From Mycobacterium sp. MFM001 (lineage in GTDB: Bacteria; Actinomycetota; Actinomycetes; Mycobacteriales; Mycobacteriaceae): 64,000 nucleotides of DNA. The stretch is from contig NZ_BFAB01000006.1 in assembly GCF_003402475.1 (NCBI RefSeq), positions 1-64,000 on the forward strand, in the 5' to 3' direction. The translations under genes were made by a program, and so were the position numbers. The notes below the pieces were generated by a model. The model was not told the origin of the DNA and did not search any database. It worked only from the letters and a program-made list of their open reading frames with translations. This document shows positions 18,221 to 27,201 of this stretch, piece after piece (positions within the stretch are counted from its first letter, which is position 1; each line of letters starts with the position of its first letter).

Positions 18221-19258
18221 TCACAGGTGTGGTTTGGCGACGCCAATTACAGAGTTGGTTCCGCGCAGGGTGAGGAACACCTGGTGCGGCCCAACGTCCA
18301 TCCCCGACAGCGGCGCCGACTTCGCTTGGCCGGCAGGCAGGTTCGCGCGGTAGTCGACCACATGGATTATGTGCATGGTGTCGTTGGGGTAGCCGCCGAA
18401 GCTGTTCGCCTCGAGCGTCACGAGTTGCCGGTCCGTTGCTGCGTAGATCCTGGTGTCGTCGGTGCCGAGGTAGCGCACCGGAGACGACGGCAGTTGCGCG
18501 CGGCCGACCACCTCCAATCCTTTGCCGCCGCGGCGGGAGTCGACGGAGTAGAGCACGTCGTGCTGGTGGTCGGCGACATACGTGCGAGTCACCTTCGTGC
18601 TGTTGCCGGCCGATACGGCGACGTCCATGGCCATCGCGCCGCGCTCTTCCGGCGGCGACGACGGGCCTTTGTAGTAGCGGATTCCCGACGGTCCGTACAC
18701 GTGGTAGTCGATCTCACGGCCGCGGTTGGAGCCGTCGATCGAATCCGCGTGCTCGATCTTGGCGGCCGGCAACTTGCGGTAGCCGTACTGCTCGACCGGG
18801 GTCACCGTGGTCCCGTCCGCCGACAGCGCGAGCAGGATGCGCATGCCGGCGTCTTCGGACAGATAGTCGGGGGCCGGGCCCGCGTCGAAGTGGGCGACGG
18901 GCCGCAGGGTGGCGATGTCGACGACGGCCACGCTGCCACGCTTCGGCTGCGGCACGAAGACATGCCGGTCGTCGCGTTGGCTGATCTGCAGGTTGCGTCC
19001 GGCGTCCAGTGGTTCGGACACAGTGGTGTGCGCGGTGTCCGGATTCTCGGCGCCGCTGACCTTGGCCAGCCGGTGGTCGTCGGTGAGCCCGAGCAGGGTG
19101 TGCGTGCCGTACGACCACACCGGGTTGTGCAGCGGCGCGCCGACGGGGATCAGTGTCACCTCTGGTGCGCTCTCCGGCTGGCTGGGCGACGAACAACCCG
19201 CGACGACGGCGGCGCCGACAGCTGTGGCGGCACACCAGCGCCGCAATCCGGTGACCAC
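18221..19258 (-). CDS. Lipoprotein with beta-propeller-like repeats
   Basis: The 345-residue product has a lipoprotein signal: basic start, hydrophobic core and lipobox VVAGC at residues 17-21. Residues 35-340 show repeated four-strand modules such as RHVFVPQPKRGSVAVVD, MRILLALSADGTTVTPV and TRTYVADHQHDVLYSVD, typical of a YVTN/WD-type propeller. It would be anchored on the outer face of the membrane. No catalytic motif is seen. It is probably co-transcribed with the small gene downstream. Function unknown; scaffold or binding protein likely. Confidence 0.75.
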   Translation of the reverse strand: MVTGLRRWCAATAVGAAVVAGCSSPSQPESAPEVTLIPVGAPLHNPVWSYGTHTLLGLTDDHRLAKVSGAENPDTAHTTVSEPLDAGRNLQISQRDDRHVFVPQPKRGSVAVVDIATLRPVAHFDAGPAPDYLSEDAGMRILLALSADGTTVTPVEQYGYRKLPAAKIEHADSIDGSNRGREIDYHVYGPSGIRYYKGPSSPPEERGAMAMDVAVSAGNSTKVTRTYVADHQHDVLYSVDSRRGGKGLEVVGRAQLPSSPVRYLGTDDTRIYAATDRQLVTLEANSFGGYPNDTMHIIHVVDYRANLPAGQAKSAPLSGMDVGPHQVFLTLRGTNSVIGVAKPHL

Positions 19259-19386
19259 GTTCGATGCAGTACCCCGGCAATCGCGCCGCTACACCTGCGT
19301 TTCGCGCGCGAAGGCGTCGGGTAGCCGTTTATCGCGCGCACACCAACAGCCCGGCGCGCAAAATCCAGATATCGCAGGAGGAAACC

Positions 19387-19947
19387 ATGGCAGCGCCTGC
19401 CGCCAAGACACCGACGGATGTCGTCGAGTTCCTCGTCAACCAACACGAGCAGATCAAGGGACTTTTTTCCGAGACGCTCAACGCCACCGGCAAGGACCGC
19501 AAGGAGCCGTTCGTCAAGCTGCGGCGACTGTTGGCCGTGCACGAAACCGCCGAAGAGGAAATCGTTCACCCGCGGGCCAAGCGCAAGCTGTCCAACGGCA
19601 GAGACGTCGTCGCGGCCCGGCTGGAAGAAGAGCACGACGCCAAGAAGGTCCTCGCCAAGTTGGAGAAGCTCGACGTCGCTTCGCAGGAGTTCGCTAAGGA
19701 ACTGGCCACGTTCCGCGACGCCGTCGTCAAGCATGCCGAGCAGGAAGAGAAGCAGGAATTCGCCAAGCTGCAGAAGGAACTGAGCAGCGAGGAGCGCGAG
19801 AAGATGGGCCGCGCCGCCAAGCTGGCCCAGGCGATCGCGCCGACGCGGCCGCATGCGGGGGTGGAATCCCAAGTGGCCAACCTGATGGCCGGCCCGTTCG
19901 CGGCGATGCTGGACCGGGCGCGCGACGCCATCACGGGCAAGCGCTGA
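19387..19947 (+). CDS. Hemerythrin HHE-domain protein
   Basis: ATG 19387 has an excellent AGGAGG site 6 bp upstream, so longer starts are rejected. The 186-residue product has the helical HHE pattern: FLVNQHEQIKGLF, VHETAEEEIVHPR, EEHDAKKVLAKLE and VKHAEQEEKQEF supply His and Glu ligands for a diiron site. Such proteins bind O2, NO or peroxide or act in iron and redox stress. The C-terminal 50 residues are an amphipathic extension. Next to UdgX and near the stress regulator, it fits a stress-response neighbourhood. Confidence 0.85.
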   Translation: MAAPAAKTPTDVVEFLVNQHEQIKGLFSETLNATGKDRKEPFVKLRRLLAVHETAEEEIVHPRAKRKLSNGRDVVAARLEEEHDAKKVLAKLEKLDVASQEFAKELATFRDAVVKHAEQEEKQEFAKLQKELSSEEREKMGRAAKLAQAIAPTRPHAGVESQVANLMAGPFAAMLDRARDAITGKR

Positions 19948-19956
19948 CGCCGTGCA

Positions 19957-20607
19957 ATGACCACCAGCGCGGCGCGCTATCTGCCCGATGACCGCAGCCT
20001 GGATTCGCTGCAAGCCGCGGCAAGCAGCTGCCACGGCTGCTCGCTGTACAAGGACGCGTCGCAGACGGTCTTCGGGCACGGGCGGGCGGATGCGCCGATC
20101 ATGCTGGTCGGCGAGCAGCCGGGGGACCGGGAGGACATCGAGGGGCTGCCGTTCGTCGGTCCGGCGGGGCGGCTGCTCGCCCGTGCGCTGGACGACGCAG
20201 GCATCGATCCGGACCTGACGTATCAAACCAACGCCGTCAAGCACTTCAAGTTCACCAGGAAGCAAGGCAAACGGCGAATCCACCAAAAGCCCAGCCGCAC
20301 CGAAGTTGTCGCGTGCCAGCCGTGGCTGCTCTGCGAAATCGAGGCGGTGCAACCGGAAGTGATCGTGTGCCTGGGCGCAACGGCGGCACAGTCGCTGCTC
20401 GGCAGCGCGTTCCGGGTCACCGCACATCGGGGCGAAGTCCTTCAGCTGCCTGTCGATCTGGACATGCAACTGGAGCCGGAGCCACGCGTGGTGGCCACCG
20501 TTCATCCGTCGGCGATTGTGCGCGACCGCAGCGAGCGCCGGCAGGATAACTACGCGTCATTCGTCGACGACCTTCGCAGCGCACGCAGCGGCATAGCGAC
20601 CGTTTGA
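19957..20607 (+). CDS. udgX: UdgX-type uracil-DNA glycosylase
   Basis: The 216-residue protein matches UdgX, a uracil-DNA glycosylase variant that becomes covalently linked to the abasic site. GEQPGD is at residues 52-57, and the R-loop KRRIHQKPSR places the nucleophilic histidine at residue 109, the position I recall for the M. smegmatis enzyme. Cysteines in SSCHGCSLY (25, 28), VVACQPW (120) and EVIVCLGA fit the 4Fe-4S cluster of family 4 enzymes. VATVHPSAI is the C-terminal motif. It acts in DNA repair. It starts 9 bp after the hemerythrin gene and is probably co-transcribed. Confidence 0.93.
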   Translation: MTTSAARYLPDDRSLDSLQAAASSCHGCSLYKDASQTVFGHGRADAPIMLVGEQPGDREDIEGLPFVGPAGRLLARALDDAGIDPDLTYQTNAVKHFKFTRKQGKRRIHQKPSRTEVVACQPWLLCEIEAVQPEVIVCLGATAAQSLLGSAFRVTAHRGEVLQLPVDLDMQLEPEPRVVATVHPSAIVRDRSERRQDNYASFVDDLRSARSGIATV

Positions 20608-20637
20608 CGCTCGTACTCGCGGGTACACGTCGCTTGA

Positions 20638-20722
20638 GACCACCGGCGTCGTCACCGCCGCCGTGGCATCCATTACCGCCGCCGTTGTTCCCTACCGGCA
20701 GTCGGCGGCGATGCCGGTGGTC
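20638..20722. repeat. 10-bp inverted repeat upstream of the TPP enzyme gene
   Basis: GACCACCGGC (20638-20647) and GCCGGTGGTC (20713-20722) are perfect inverted repeats separated by 65 bp; ACCGCCGCCGT occurs twice in between. The right arm ends 32 bp before the ATG at 20755. It could form a long leader hairpin, an operator pair, or a terminator for udgX. Confidence 0.5.
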
Positions 20723-20754
20723 CTCCTAAGCCAATAGATTCCGAAGGAGTACCA

Positions 20755-22560
20755 ATGCCCAAGACTGCCGACTTTATCCTTGATCGCTTGCGGGAGTGGG
20801 GAATTCACCGTATATACGGATATCCGGGCGACGGCATTTTGTCGATGTTGGGTGCCCTGGATCGGGCCGGCGGCGACCCGGAGCTTATTCAGCCGCGGCA
20901 TGAGGAGATGGGCGCGTTCATGGCGACCGCGCACGCCAAGTTCACCGGCGAGATCGGCTGCTGTCTGGCCACCTCCGGCGGCGGGACCATCCATCTGCTC
21001 AACGGCCTCTACGACGCCAAGCTCGACCACCAGCCGGTGGTGGCGATTGTCGGTCAGCAGAAACGGATGTCCCTGGGTGCGGCGTATCAGCAGGAGATCG
21101 ACCCCAATTCGCTGTACAAGGACGTGTCTTCGGACTTCGTCCAGACCTGCATGGCGCCGGAGCAGGCGCGTCAGCTTGTCGACCGGGCGTGCAAGGTCGC
21201 ACTGAACAACCGGACGGTGGCGACGATCATCCTGCCGGAGGATGTGGCGGAGGCCGATGCGGTGCCGTCGCCGCCGCGCATGCACGGCGCGGTGTTCACC
21301 GGCGTGGGCTGGACCAAACCGCGGGTGATTCCGCCCGAGTCCGAGCTGCAGAAGGCGGCCGGAATTCTCAACGACGGCAAGAAAGTCGCGATCGTTGTCG
21401 GCCAGGGTGCCGCCGAGGCGGCCGACGAGGTGGTCCAGGCCGCCGAGTTGCTGGGCGCCGGCATCGCCAAGACGTCGCTGGGCCGGGCTGTCTTGCCGGA
21501 TGATCTGCCCTACGTCACCGGACCGATCGGGCTGCTCGGCTCCACCGCCAGCGAGACGATGATGTCCGACGCCGACACCCTGTTCTTCATCGGCACCAGC
21601 TTCCCCTACACGGAGTGGCTGCCCAAAGAGGGCCAATGCCGCGGCGTCGAGATCAACATCGATGGCCGGATGATCGGCACCCGCTATCCGATGGAGGCAA
21701 ACCTCGTCGGGGGCTCCAAAGAGACGCTGCAGGAGCTGATTCCGCTGTTGCAGCGCAAGGACGACAGGTCGTGGCAGTCCAAGATCGAAAAGGAAGTGAA
21801 GACGTGGTGGGGTGTGCTCGACAAGCGGGCGCACGACAGGGCGAATCCGCTCAATCCGGAGCTGGTGGTGCACGAGTTGTCGAAACGCTTGCCCGACAAC
21901 ACGATCCTGACCACCGACGCGGGTTCGGTGGCGAATTGGTGGGCGCGGCACTTGAAGCTGCGTCCGGGCATGGCCGCGTCGCTGGCCGGCAACCTCGCCA
22001 CGATGGGCCCGGGCACGCCGTATGCGATCAGCGCCAAGCTAGCTCATCCGGGCCGTCCGGTGATCGCCCTGATCGGTGACGGCGTGTTCCAGATGAACGG
22101 CATGGCCGAGATGATCACCGTCAAGCGGTACAAGGATCGGCTGTCCGACGGGCCGCTGATCTTCTGTGTGTTCAACAACGAAGACCTCAACCAGGTGACC
22201 TGGGAGCAGCGGGCAATGGGTGGTGAGCCGAAATTCGAAGGCTCACAGTATATTCCGGACGTTCCCTACGCGGAGTTCGCCAACCTGCTCGGCTTGACCG
22301 GGATTCGCTGCGACGACCCGGCGAAGATCGGGGACGCCTGGGACCGGGCGCTGGCGGCCAGCACACCGGTGGTACTTGAAGTGGTGGTGGACAAAGACAT
22401 TCCACCCGTGCCGCCGCACATCAAGAAGATGATGGCCAAAAAGACGGCCAAGGCTGTGATGAAAGACCCCGACCGCGTCAGCATCGGCAAGAAGGGCGCC
22501 AAGCAGAAGATGCACGAGTTCACCGAGTCGATCAAGCAGACCGTCAAGGGTGACGAATGA
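20755..22560 (+). CDS. Thiamine pyrophosphate enzyme, pyruvate oxidase/decarboxylase-like
   Basis: The 601-residue product has the three-domain POX family layout. The N-terminal domain has RHEEMGAFMA (residues 48-57, with the catalytic Glu that activates TPP) and SGGGTIHLLNGLYDAK. The central domain binds a nucleotide, possibly FAD. The C-terminal domain has IGDGVFQMNG ... FNNEDLNQVTW, the GDG-N TPP/Mg motif. Closest in style to PoxB-type pyruvate oxidases, so conversion of pyruvate to acetate and CO2 is the leading guess. A lysine-rich C-terminal tail is added. The stop overlaps the start of the FAD/Fe-S gene (ATGA), implying a joint pathway. Confidence 0.85.
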   Translation: MPKTADFILDRLREWGIHRIYGYPGDGILSMLGALDRAGGDPELIQPRHEEMGAFMATAHAKFTGEIGCCLATSGGGTIHLLNGLYDAKLDHQPVVAIVGQQKRMSLGAAYQQEIDPNSLYKDVSSDFVQTCMAPEQARQLVDRACKVALNNRTVATIILPEDVAEADAVPSPPRMHGAVFTGVGWTKPRVIPPESELQKAAGILNDGKKVAIVVGQGAAEAADEVVQAAELLGAGIAKTSLGRAVLPDDLPYVTGPIGLLGSTASETMMSDADTLFFIGTSFPYTEWLPKEGQCRGVEINIDGRMIGTRYPMEANLVGGSKETLQELIPLLQRKDDRSWQSKIEKEVKTWWGVLDKRAHDRANPLNPELVVHELSKRLPDNTILTTDAGSVANWWARHLKLRPGMAASLAGNLATMGPGTPYAISAKLAHPGRPVIALIGDGVFQMNGMAEMITVKRYKDRLSDGPLIFCVFNNEDLNQVTWEQRAMGGEPKFEGSQYIPDVPYAEFANLLGLTGIRCDDPAKIGDAWDRALAASTPVVLEVVVDKDIPPVPPHIKKMMAKKTAKAVMKDPDRVSIGKKGAKQKMHEFTESIKQTVKGDE

Positions 22561-25500
22561 CGCAGACGGTTCCTGCCCGGCCCGACACCCGGTTTGTCGC
22601 CGGGATGGCGTCCGTCGACAAGGTCAACGTCGCGGGGCTGGAAAACCAGCTGCGTCGGCATGTCAGCGGAGAAGTGCGATTCGACGCGGGCACCAAGGCG
22701 ATGTACGCCAACGACGCGTCGAACTTCCGGCAGGTCCCGATCGGGGTGGTGGTGCCCAAGACGCTCGAAGACGTCGTGCAGACGATGCGAGCGTGTCACA
22801 CCTATGGCGCGCCGGTGCTGTGCCGCGGAGGCGGGACCAGTCTGTCCGGCGAAACCGTGAATGTCGCGGTGGTGATCGACTTTTCGAAGTACCTGACCGA
22901 CATCATCGACATCGACGCCCAGGGCCGCCTGGTCACCGCGGAAACCGGGGTGATCAACGAGAACCTCAACCGGGCCACCGGTGAATACGGGCTGGTGTTC
23001 GGGCCGGACCCGTCATCGCATTCGCGCTGCACCATCGGTGGCAACATCGGAAACAACTCCTGCGGGGTGCATTCCATCCAGGCCCACCTGTACGGTCCGG
23101 GGCCGCGGACCTCCGACAACACCCATGCGATGGATGTCGTCACGTATGACGGAGCGCGGTTCACCGTCGGCGTCAACGAGGAGAAGGATCTCGATGCGAT
23201 CATCGCCGCCGGCGGCCGTAAAGGCGAAATCTATGCGGCGCTGCGGGATTTGCGCGACGAGTACGCCGACGACATCCGCAAGGGGTTCCCGTCGGTGGAC
23301 GAGCTGCCGCGGCGGGTGTCGGGCTACAACCTCGACGAACTGCTGCCGGAGAAGGGTTTCAACGTCGCGCGGGCTCTGGTGGGCACCGAGAGCACCTGCG
23401 CGGTGGCATTGACCGCGACGCTGATGCTGACGCCGGCGATGCTGCACCGCACACTGGTGGTGATCCACTACGACACCGCCGGCGAGGCCGGCGACGCGGG
23501 CCCGGACATCATGGCGTGGAAGCCGATCGGGCTGGAAGCCGTCGACCATATGCTGGTTCACGATCAGAAGATCAAAGGCACCAACGCCTCCGGGCTGCAG
23601 GCGCTGCCGCGATCCGATGCGACCGGGGCCTGGCTGTTTGTGCAGTTCGGTTCGGATTCGCCCGGCGAATCGCTCACGCGCGCCGAGGAATTCGTGCGCT
23701 GGCTGAAAAAGAAGAAGCATGTCGACGAGGACCGCATTGTGCTTGCCCGCAGCAAGCAAGACGGAGGCAACAGCGACGAGCTGTGGTCGATCCGCGAAGC
23801 GGGCCTGGGGTCGACGGCGTTCCCGGTCGACAGCGACGATCACTGGCCGGGCTGGGAGGACTCGGCGGTACCGCCGGACCGGATCGGCGACTACATCCGC
23901 GATCTGCAGCAGCTGTATGCCGACCATGGGTTGCGCGGCGCCATGTACGGCCACTTCGGGGAGGGCTGCATCCACTCCCGCATCAATTTCGACTTGCGGC
24001 ACAAGGACGGGCTGGCTAACTACCGGCATTTCATGGAGGCGGCCGGTGACCTGGTGGCGTCGTACGGCGGGTCGATGTCGGGCGAGCACGGGGATGGCCA
24101 GCAGCGCGCCGAGTTGCTGGGCAAGCAGTACGGTCCGCGGCTGATCGAGGCGATGCGCAAGTTCAAGCTGATCTGGGATCCGGAGTGGAAGATGAACCCG
24201 GGCAAGGTCATCGACGCGTATCGCTTCGACGAGAACCTGAAGCTGGGTACTGACTACAACCCGCCGCGGCCGAAAGTGAAGTTCGCCTACAAGCAGGACG
24301 GCGGCGACTTCTCGCATGCGGCGCTGCGGTGCGTCGGCGTCGGGAAATGCCGGGTGCCGGAGGCGACGAGCACCATGTGCCCGAGCTATCAGGTGACGCG
24401 GGAAGAAAAGCACTCGACCCGTGGACGCGCGCGACTGTTGTTCGAGATGCTGCGCGGGGAAGTGATCACCGACGGCTGGCAATCGGCAGAGGTGGCCGAC
24501 GCGCTGGACCTGTGTCTGGCGTGCAAGGGCTGCACCAGCGACTGCCCGGTGGACGTGGACATCCCGACCTACAAAGCCGAATTCCTGTATCACCATTTCC
24601 GGTCGCTGCGCCGGTGGCGGCCGCGGTATGCCTACGCGTTCGGGTTCATCGACCAGGCGGCTCGATTGGCCAGCGCGATGCCGGAGCTGGCGAATTTTGC
24701 CACCCAGACACCGGTGCTGTCGCGGATAGCCAAGTTGGTCGGTGGGATTGACCGGCGGCGGCCGCTGCCGACGTTTGCGCCAATGACATTGCAGCGCTGG
24801 TTTTCTGGTCGTCCGGTGGTCAATGAAAACGGGCCGCGGGTGATCCTGTTCCCGGACACGTTCAACAACCGGCTGCACACCGACGTCGGGGTGGCATGTG
24901 TGGAGGCGATCGAGGCGGCCGGCTGGCGGGTGATCATGCCTGGCGGGCATATCTGTTGTGGGCGACCGCTCTACGACTACGGCTTCTTGGATGTGGCGGA
25001 GCGCTATCTGCGCGACGTCTTGACGCAGTTGCGCGACGAGATCAGGGCCGGCACGCCGATCGTCGGGATGGAGCCGAGTTGTCTGGCGGTGTTCAAGGAC
25101 GAGCTGCCCAAGCTGATGCCGCACGACGACGATGCAGATCGGTTGGTGCGCAACAGCTATCACTTCGCAGAGTTTTTCTCTAAGTTCGACGTCGAGGTAC
25201 CGCGGCTATCGGGAACGCAAGCGCTGCTGTGGGGGCACTGCCACCAGCGGGCGACCGGCGGCGTCGACGCCGACCAGCAGGTGCTGGAGAAGATGGGCCT
25301 TGAGGTCGAGCCGGTTACCGGCGGCTGTTGCGGGCTGGCGGGCTCGTGGGGCTTCGAGGAAGGCAAATACGACATCTCGATGGATTGCGGCGAACAAGCG
25401 CTGCTGCCGGCGATCCGCAAGAATCCCGGCGCCTTGGTGGTAGCCAACGGGTTCTCCTGCCAGACACAGATCAGCGACGCCGGAGCGGCTAAGCCGATGC

Positions 25501-25652
25501 ATCTGGGTCAGGTGATGGCGGGTGCCGCGCCTGCCCGCCCGACGCCGTCGCCGCGCGTCAGAGCCGCCAGGGTGGCTGCACCGTTGGCCGGGCTTGCCGT
25601 CGCCGGCGCCGGTGCGTCATGGGCGTTGGCATCCGTGCTCCGGAGGCGTTGA
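22557..25652 (+). CDS. Giant FAD/Fe-S dehydrogenase (D-lactate or D-2-hydroxyacid type)
   Basis: The 1031-residue fusion resembles YdiJ-type FAD/iron-sulfur dehydrogenases. FAD-binding PCMH motifs are CRGGGTSLSGE (about 88) and GGNIGNNSCGVHS; GEHGDGQQR (about 508) closes the FAD-oxidase domain. A GlpC-like ferredoxin domain follows with CLACKGCTSDCP (about 652), while the first cluster motif is the irregular CVGVGKC ... MCPSY. CCG repeats (GHICCGRPL, GGCCGLAGSWG) and GHCHQRATGG end the chain, followed by a hydrophobic C-terminal anchor. The likely reaction is oxidation of D-lactate or D-2-hydroxyglutarate, passing electrons to the respiratory chain. Coupled to the TPP enzyme. Confidence 0.87.
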   Translation: MTQTVPARPDTRFVAGMASVDKVNVAGLENQLRRHVSGEVRFDAGTKAMYANDASNFRQVPIGVVVPKTLEDVVQTMRACHTYGAPVLCRGGGTSLSGETVNVAVVIDFSKYLTDIIDIDAQGRLVTAETGVINENLNRATGEYGLVFGPDPSSHSRCTIGGNIGNNSCGVHSIQAHLYGPGPRTSDNTHAMDVVTYDGARFTVGVNEEKDLDAIIAAGGRKGEIYAALRDLRDEYADDIRKGFPSVDELPRRVSGYNLDELLPEKGFNVARALVGTESTCAVALTATLMLTPAMLHRTLVVIHYDTAGEAGDAGPDIMAWKPIGLEAVDHMLVHDQKIKGTNASGLQALPRSDATGAWLFVQFGSDSPGESLTRAEEFVRWLKKKKHVDEDRIVLARSKQDGGNSDELWSIREAGLGSTAFPVDSDDHWPGWEDSAVPPDRIGDYIRDLQQLYADHGLRGAMYGHFGEGCIHSRINFDLRHKDGLANYRHFMEAAGDLVASYGGSMSGEHGDGQQRAELLGKQYGPRLIEAMRKFKLIWDPEWKMNPGKVIDAYRFDENLKLGTDYNPPRPKVKFAYKQDGGDFSHAALRCVGVGKCRVPEATSTMCPSYQVTREEKHSTRGRARLLFEMLRGEVITDGWQSAEVADALDLCLACKGCTSDCPVDVDIPTYKAEFLYHHFRSLRRWRPRYAYAFGFIDQAARLASAMPELANFATQTPVLSRIAKLVGGIDRRRPLPTFAPMTLQRWFSGRPVVNENGPRVILFPDTFNNRLHTDVGVACVEAIEAAGWRVIMPGGHICCGRPLYDYGFLDVAERYLRDVLTQLRDEIRAGTPIVGMEPSCLAVFKDELPKLMPHDDDADRLVRNSYHFAEFFSKFDVEVPRLSGTQALLWGHCHQRATGGVDADQQVLEKMGLEVEPVTGGCCGLAGSWGFEEGKYDISMDCGEQALLPAIRKNPGALVVANGFSCQTQISDAGAAKPMHLGQVMAGAAPARPTPSPRVRAARVAAPLAGLAVAGAGASWALASVLRRR

Positions 25653-25656
25653 GCCA

Positions 25657-27021
25657 CTACGGATCTTCGTCGTCATCGCCATCCCGGAGGAGTTTTTCGG
25701 GGTGGTGGTATTGGTTGACGCGGGGTTGGCCGTGGTCGAGGTGTGGTGGTGGGATCCATTCGGTGTCGCCGTGTGCGTTTTTGCGGGTGGTCCAGCCTTC
25801 TTCGGCCAGCGGGTGGTGTCCGCCGCAGCCCAGGGTGAGGTCGTTGATGTCGGTGGTGCGGCATTTCGCGTAGGGGGTGCAGTGGTGGGCTTCGCAGTAG
25901 TAGCCGGGCACTGGGCAGCTGGGGAAGCTGCAGCCGCGATCCTTGGCGTAGAGCACAATCCGCTGGGCGGGCGAGGCGAGGCGTTTCGTGTGATAGAGCG
26001 CCAGCGCTTGGCCTTTATCGAAAATCGCGAGGTAGTGATGCGCGTGCGAGCCCAGCCGGATGACATCGGACATCGGTAGCAGTGATCCGCCGCCGGTGAG
26101 GCCGTGTCCGGTGCCGGCTTCGAGATCGCCCAGGTTGGCGGTGACGATGATGCTGGCCGGTAATCCGTTGTGCTGCCCCAGCTCTCCGGACGCCAACAGC
26201 CCCCGTAGCCCGGCTAGCAGGGCGTCGTGGTTGCGCTGCCCGGTGCTGCGCGCGTCACGCTGGGCGGTCTGCTCACAGGGTGTCCGGTCCAGCACTGGCG
26301 CCGGGTCGTCGGGGTTGCACATGCCTGGGGCGGCCAGCTTGGCCCACACCGCTTCGATGGTGGCGCGCAGTTCCGGGGTGACCCAGCCGCTCAGTTGCGA
26401 CATGCCATCGGGCTGCTGGCGGCCCAGCATCAGCCCGCGCCGGCGGGCCCGGTCCTCGTCGGTGAAATCGCCATCGGGGTTAAGGCAGTCGGTGAGCCGG
26501 GCGGCCAGCTTGGCCAAATCGTCGGGGCGATGCTGGCTAGCCAGGCCGGCCAGATGGGCTTCGGCGTGCTCGCGGGTCTCGGCATCAACGAACCCGGGCA
26601 GGTGGGCAAAAAAGCTGCGGATCACGCTGACGTGAGCGGCACCGATCTGGCCGGCGCGTTGGGCGGCGGCAGTCGCGGGCAACACCGGTTCGAGCGGTTC
26701 GCCGGTGAGCGCCCGGCGCTCCCCGAGCTCTTCGGCGTCGTGGATGCGCCGGGAGGCTTCGGCGGGGGTGATGCGTAGCCGTTCGGCCAGCGCAAAGCGC
26801 AGCGTGCCGCCCAGCTCGGTGTCGCTGGCCTGCTCGGCGAGCTGGTTGATCAACGGATGCTCTACAACAGGCAGCTGGCGACGCAGCGTTTCGCAGCACT
26901 CCAACATGGCCAACGACTCCGGGGTGGTCAGCACCTCGAAAGACAGATCCAGCGCGCGCTTCATGGCAGCCTGCAGCGCGTCGAAGACCTCGACGATCTC
27001 CTCACGGCTACTCGAACACAT
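25657..27021 (-). CDS. 13E12 repeat family protein with HNH nuclease domain
   Basis: The 454-residue protein is a mycobacterial 13E12/DUF222 family member. Residues 20-330 form the helical DUF222 region ([16 protein letters not shown] and related), and the C-terminus holds an HNH core: [17 protein letters not shown], then [11 protein letters not shown]. These genes exist in several copies in mycobacteria and some are controlled by LexA. Here an SOS box overlaps the start codon, and a TAGTAT -10 element placed 6 bp upstream suggests a leaderless mRNA. Role unknown; a DNA-cleaving or mobile-DNA role is suspected. It converges on the FAD/Fe-S gene, 4 bp apart. Confidence 0.9.
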   Translation of the reverse strand: MCSSSREEIVEVFDALQAAMKRALDLSFEVLTTPESLAMLECCETLRRQLPVVEHPLINQLAEQASDTELGGTLRFALAERLRITPAEASRRIHDAEELGERRALTGEPLEPVLPATAAAQRAGQIGAAHVSVIRSFFAHLPGFVDAETREHAEAHLAGLASQHRPDDLAKLAARLTDCLNPDGDFTDEDRARRRGLMLGRQQPDGMSQLSGWVTPELRATIEAVWAKLAAPGMCNPDDPAPVLDRTPCEQTAQRDARSTGQRNHDALLAGLRGLLASGELGQHNGLPASIIVTANLGDLEAGTGHGLTGGGSLLPMSDVIRLGSHAHHYLAIFDKGQALALYHTKRLASPAQRIVLYAKDRGCSFPSCPVPGYYCEAHHCTPYAKCRTTDINDLTLGCGGHHPLAEEGWTTRKNAHGDTEWIPPPHLDHGQPRVNQYHHPEKLLRDGDDDEDP

Positions 27022-27033
27022 GTTCTAATACTA
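27012..27033 (-). promoter_or_regulatory. LexA SOS box and -10 element over the 13E12 start codon
   Basis: TCGAAC-ACAT-GTTCTA (27012-27027) matches the mycobacterial SOS box TCGAAC-N4-GTTCGA at 10 of 12 positions outside the spacer or better. It overlaps the ATG (27019-27021). On the minus strand TAGTAT (27033-27028) is a good -10 hexamer, placing transcription initiation at about the A of the ATG. Confidence 0.7.
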
Positions 27034-27201
27034 TCACGCGGATGGGACTCGCGCTACCGCGGTCCGCAGGCAAAACGACAGTGGCGCAAGTGGTTACAGT
27101 GATCGGTGGGGCAGAATGCCAAAGCCGGTCTGTCGCATCCAGAGCCCCGTCCACGCCTGCCAGCAACCACCGAGGACAGAGGGGCTACTGGGACAGAATG
27201 C

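Noticed and set aside
20638..20754. TPP riboswitch upstream of the thiamine-dependent enzyme
   Set aside because: No THI-box sequence (CUGAGA or similar) is seen, and the gene uses TPP rather than making it.
23013..25163. Very long open frame on the minus strand across the FAD/Fe-S gene
   Set aside because: It is a shadow caused by high GC; the plus-strand frame has clear FAD and Fe-S motifs and coupling to its neighbour. Similar long antisense frames at 10.7-11.9, 11.7-13.5, 50.3-52.5 and 56.8-58.8 kb were rejected for the same reason.
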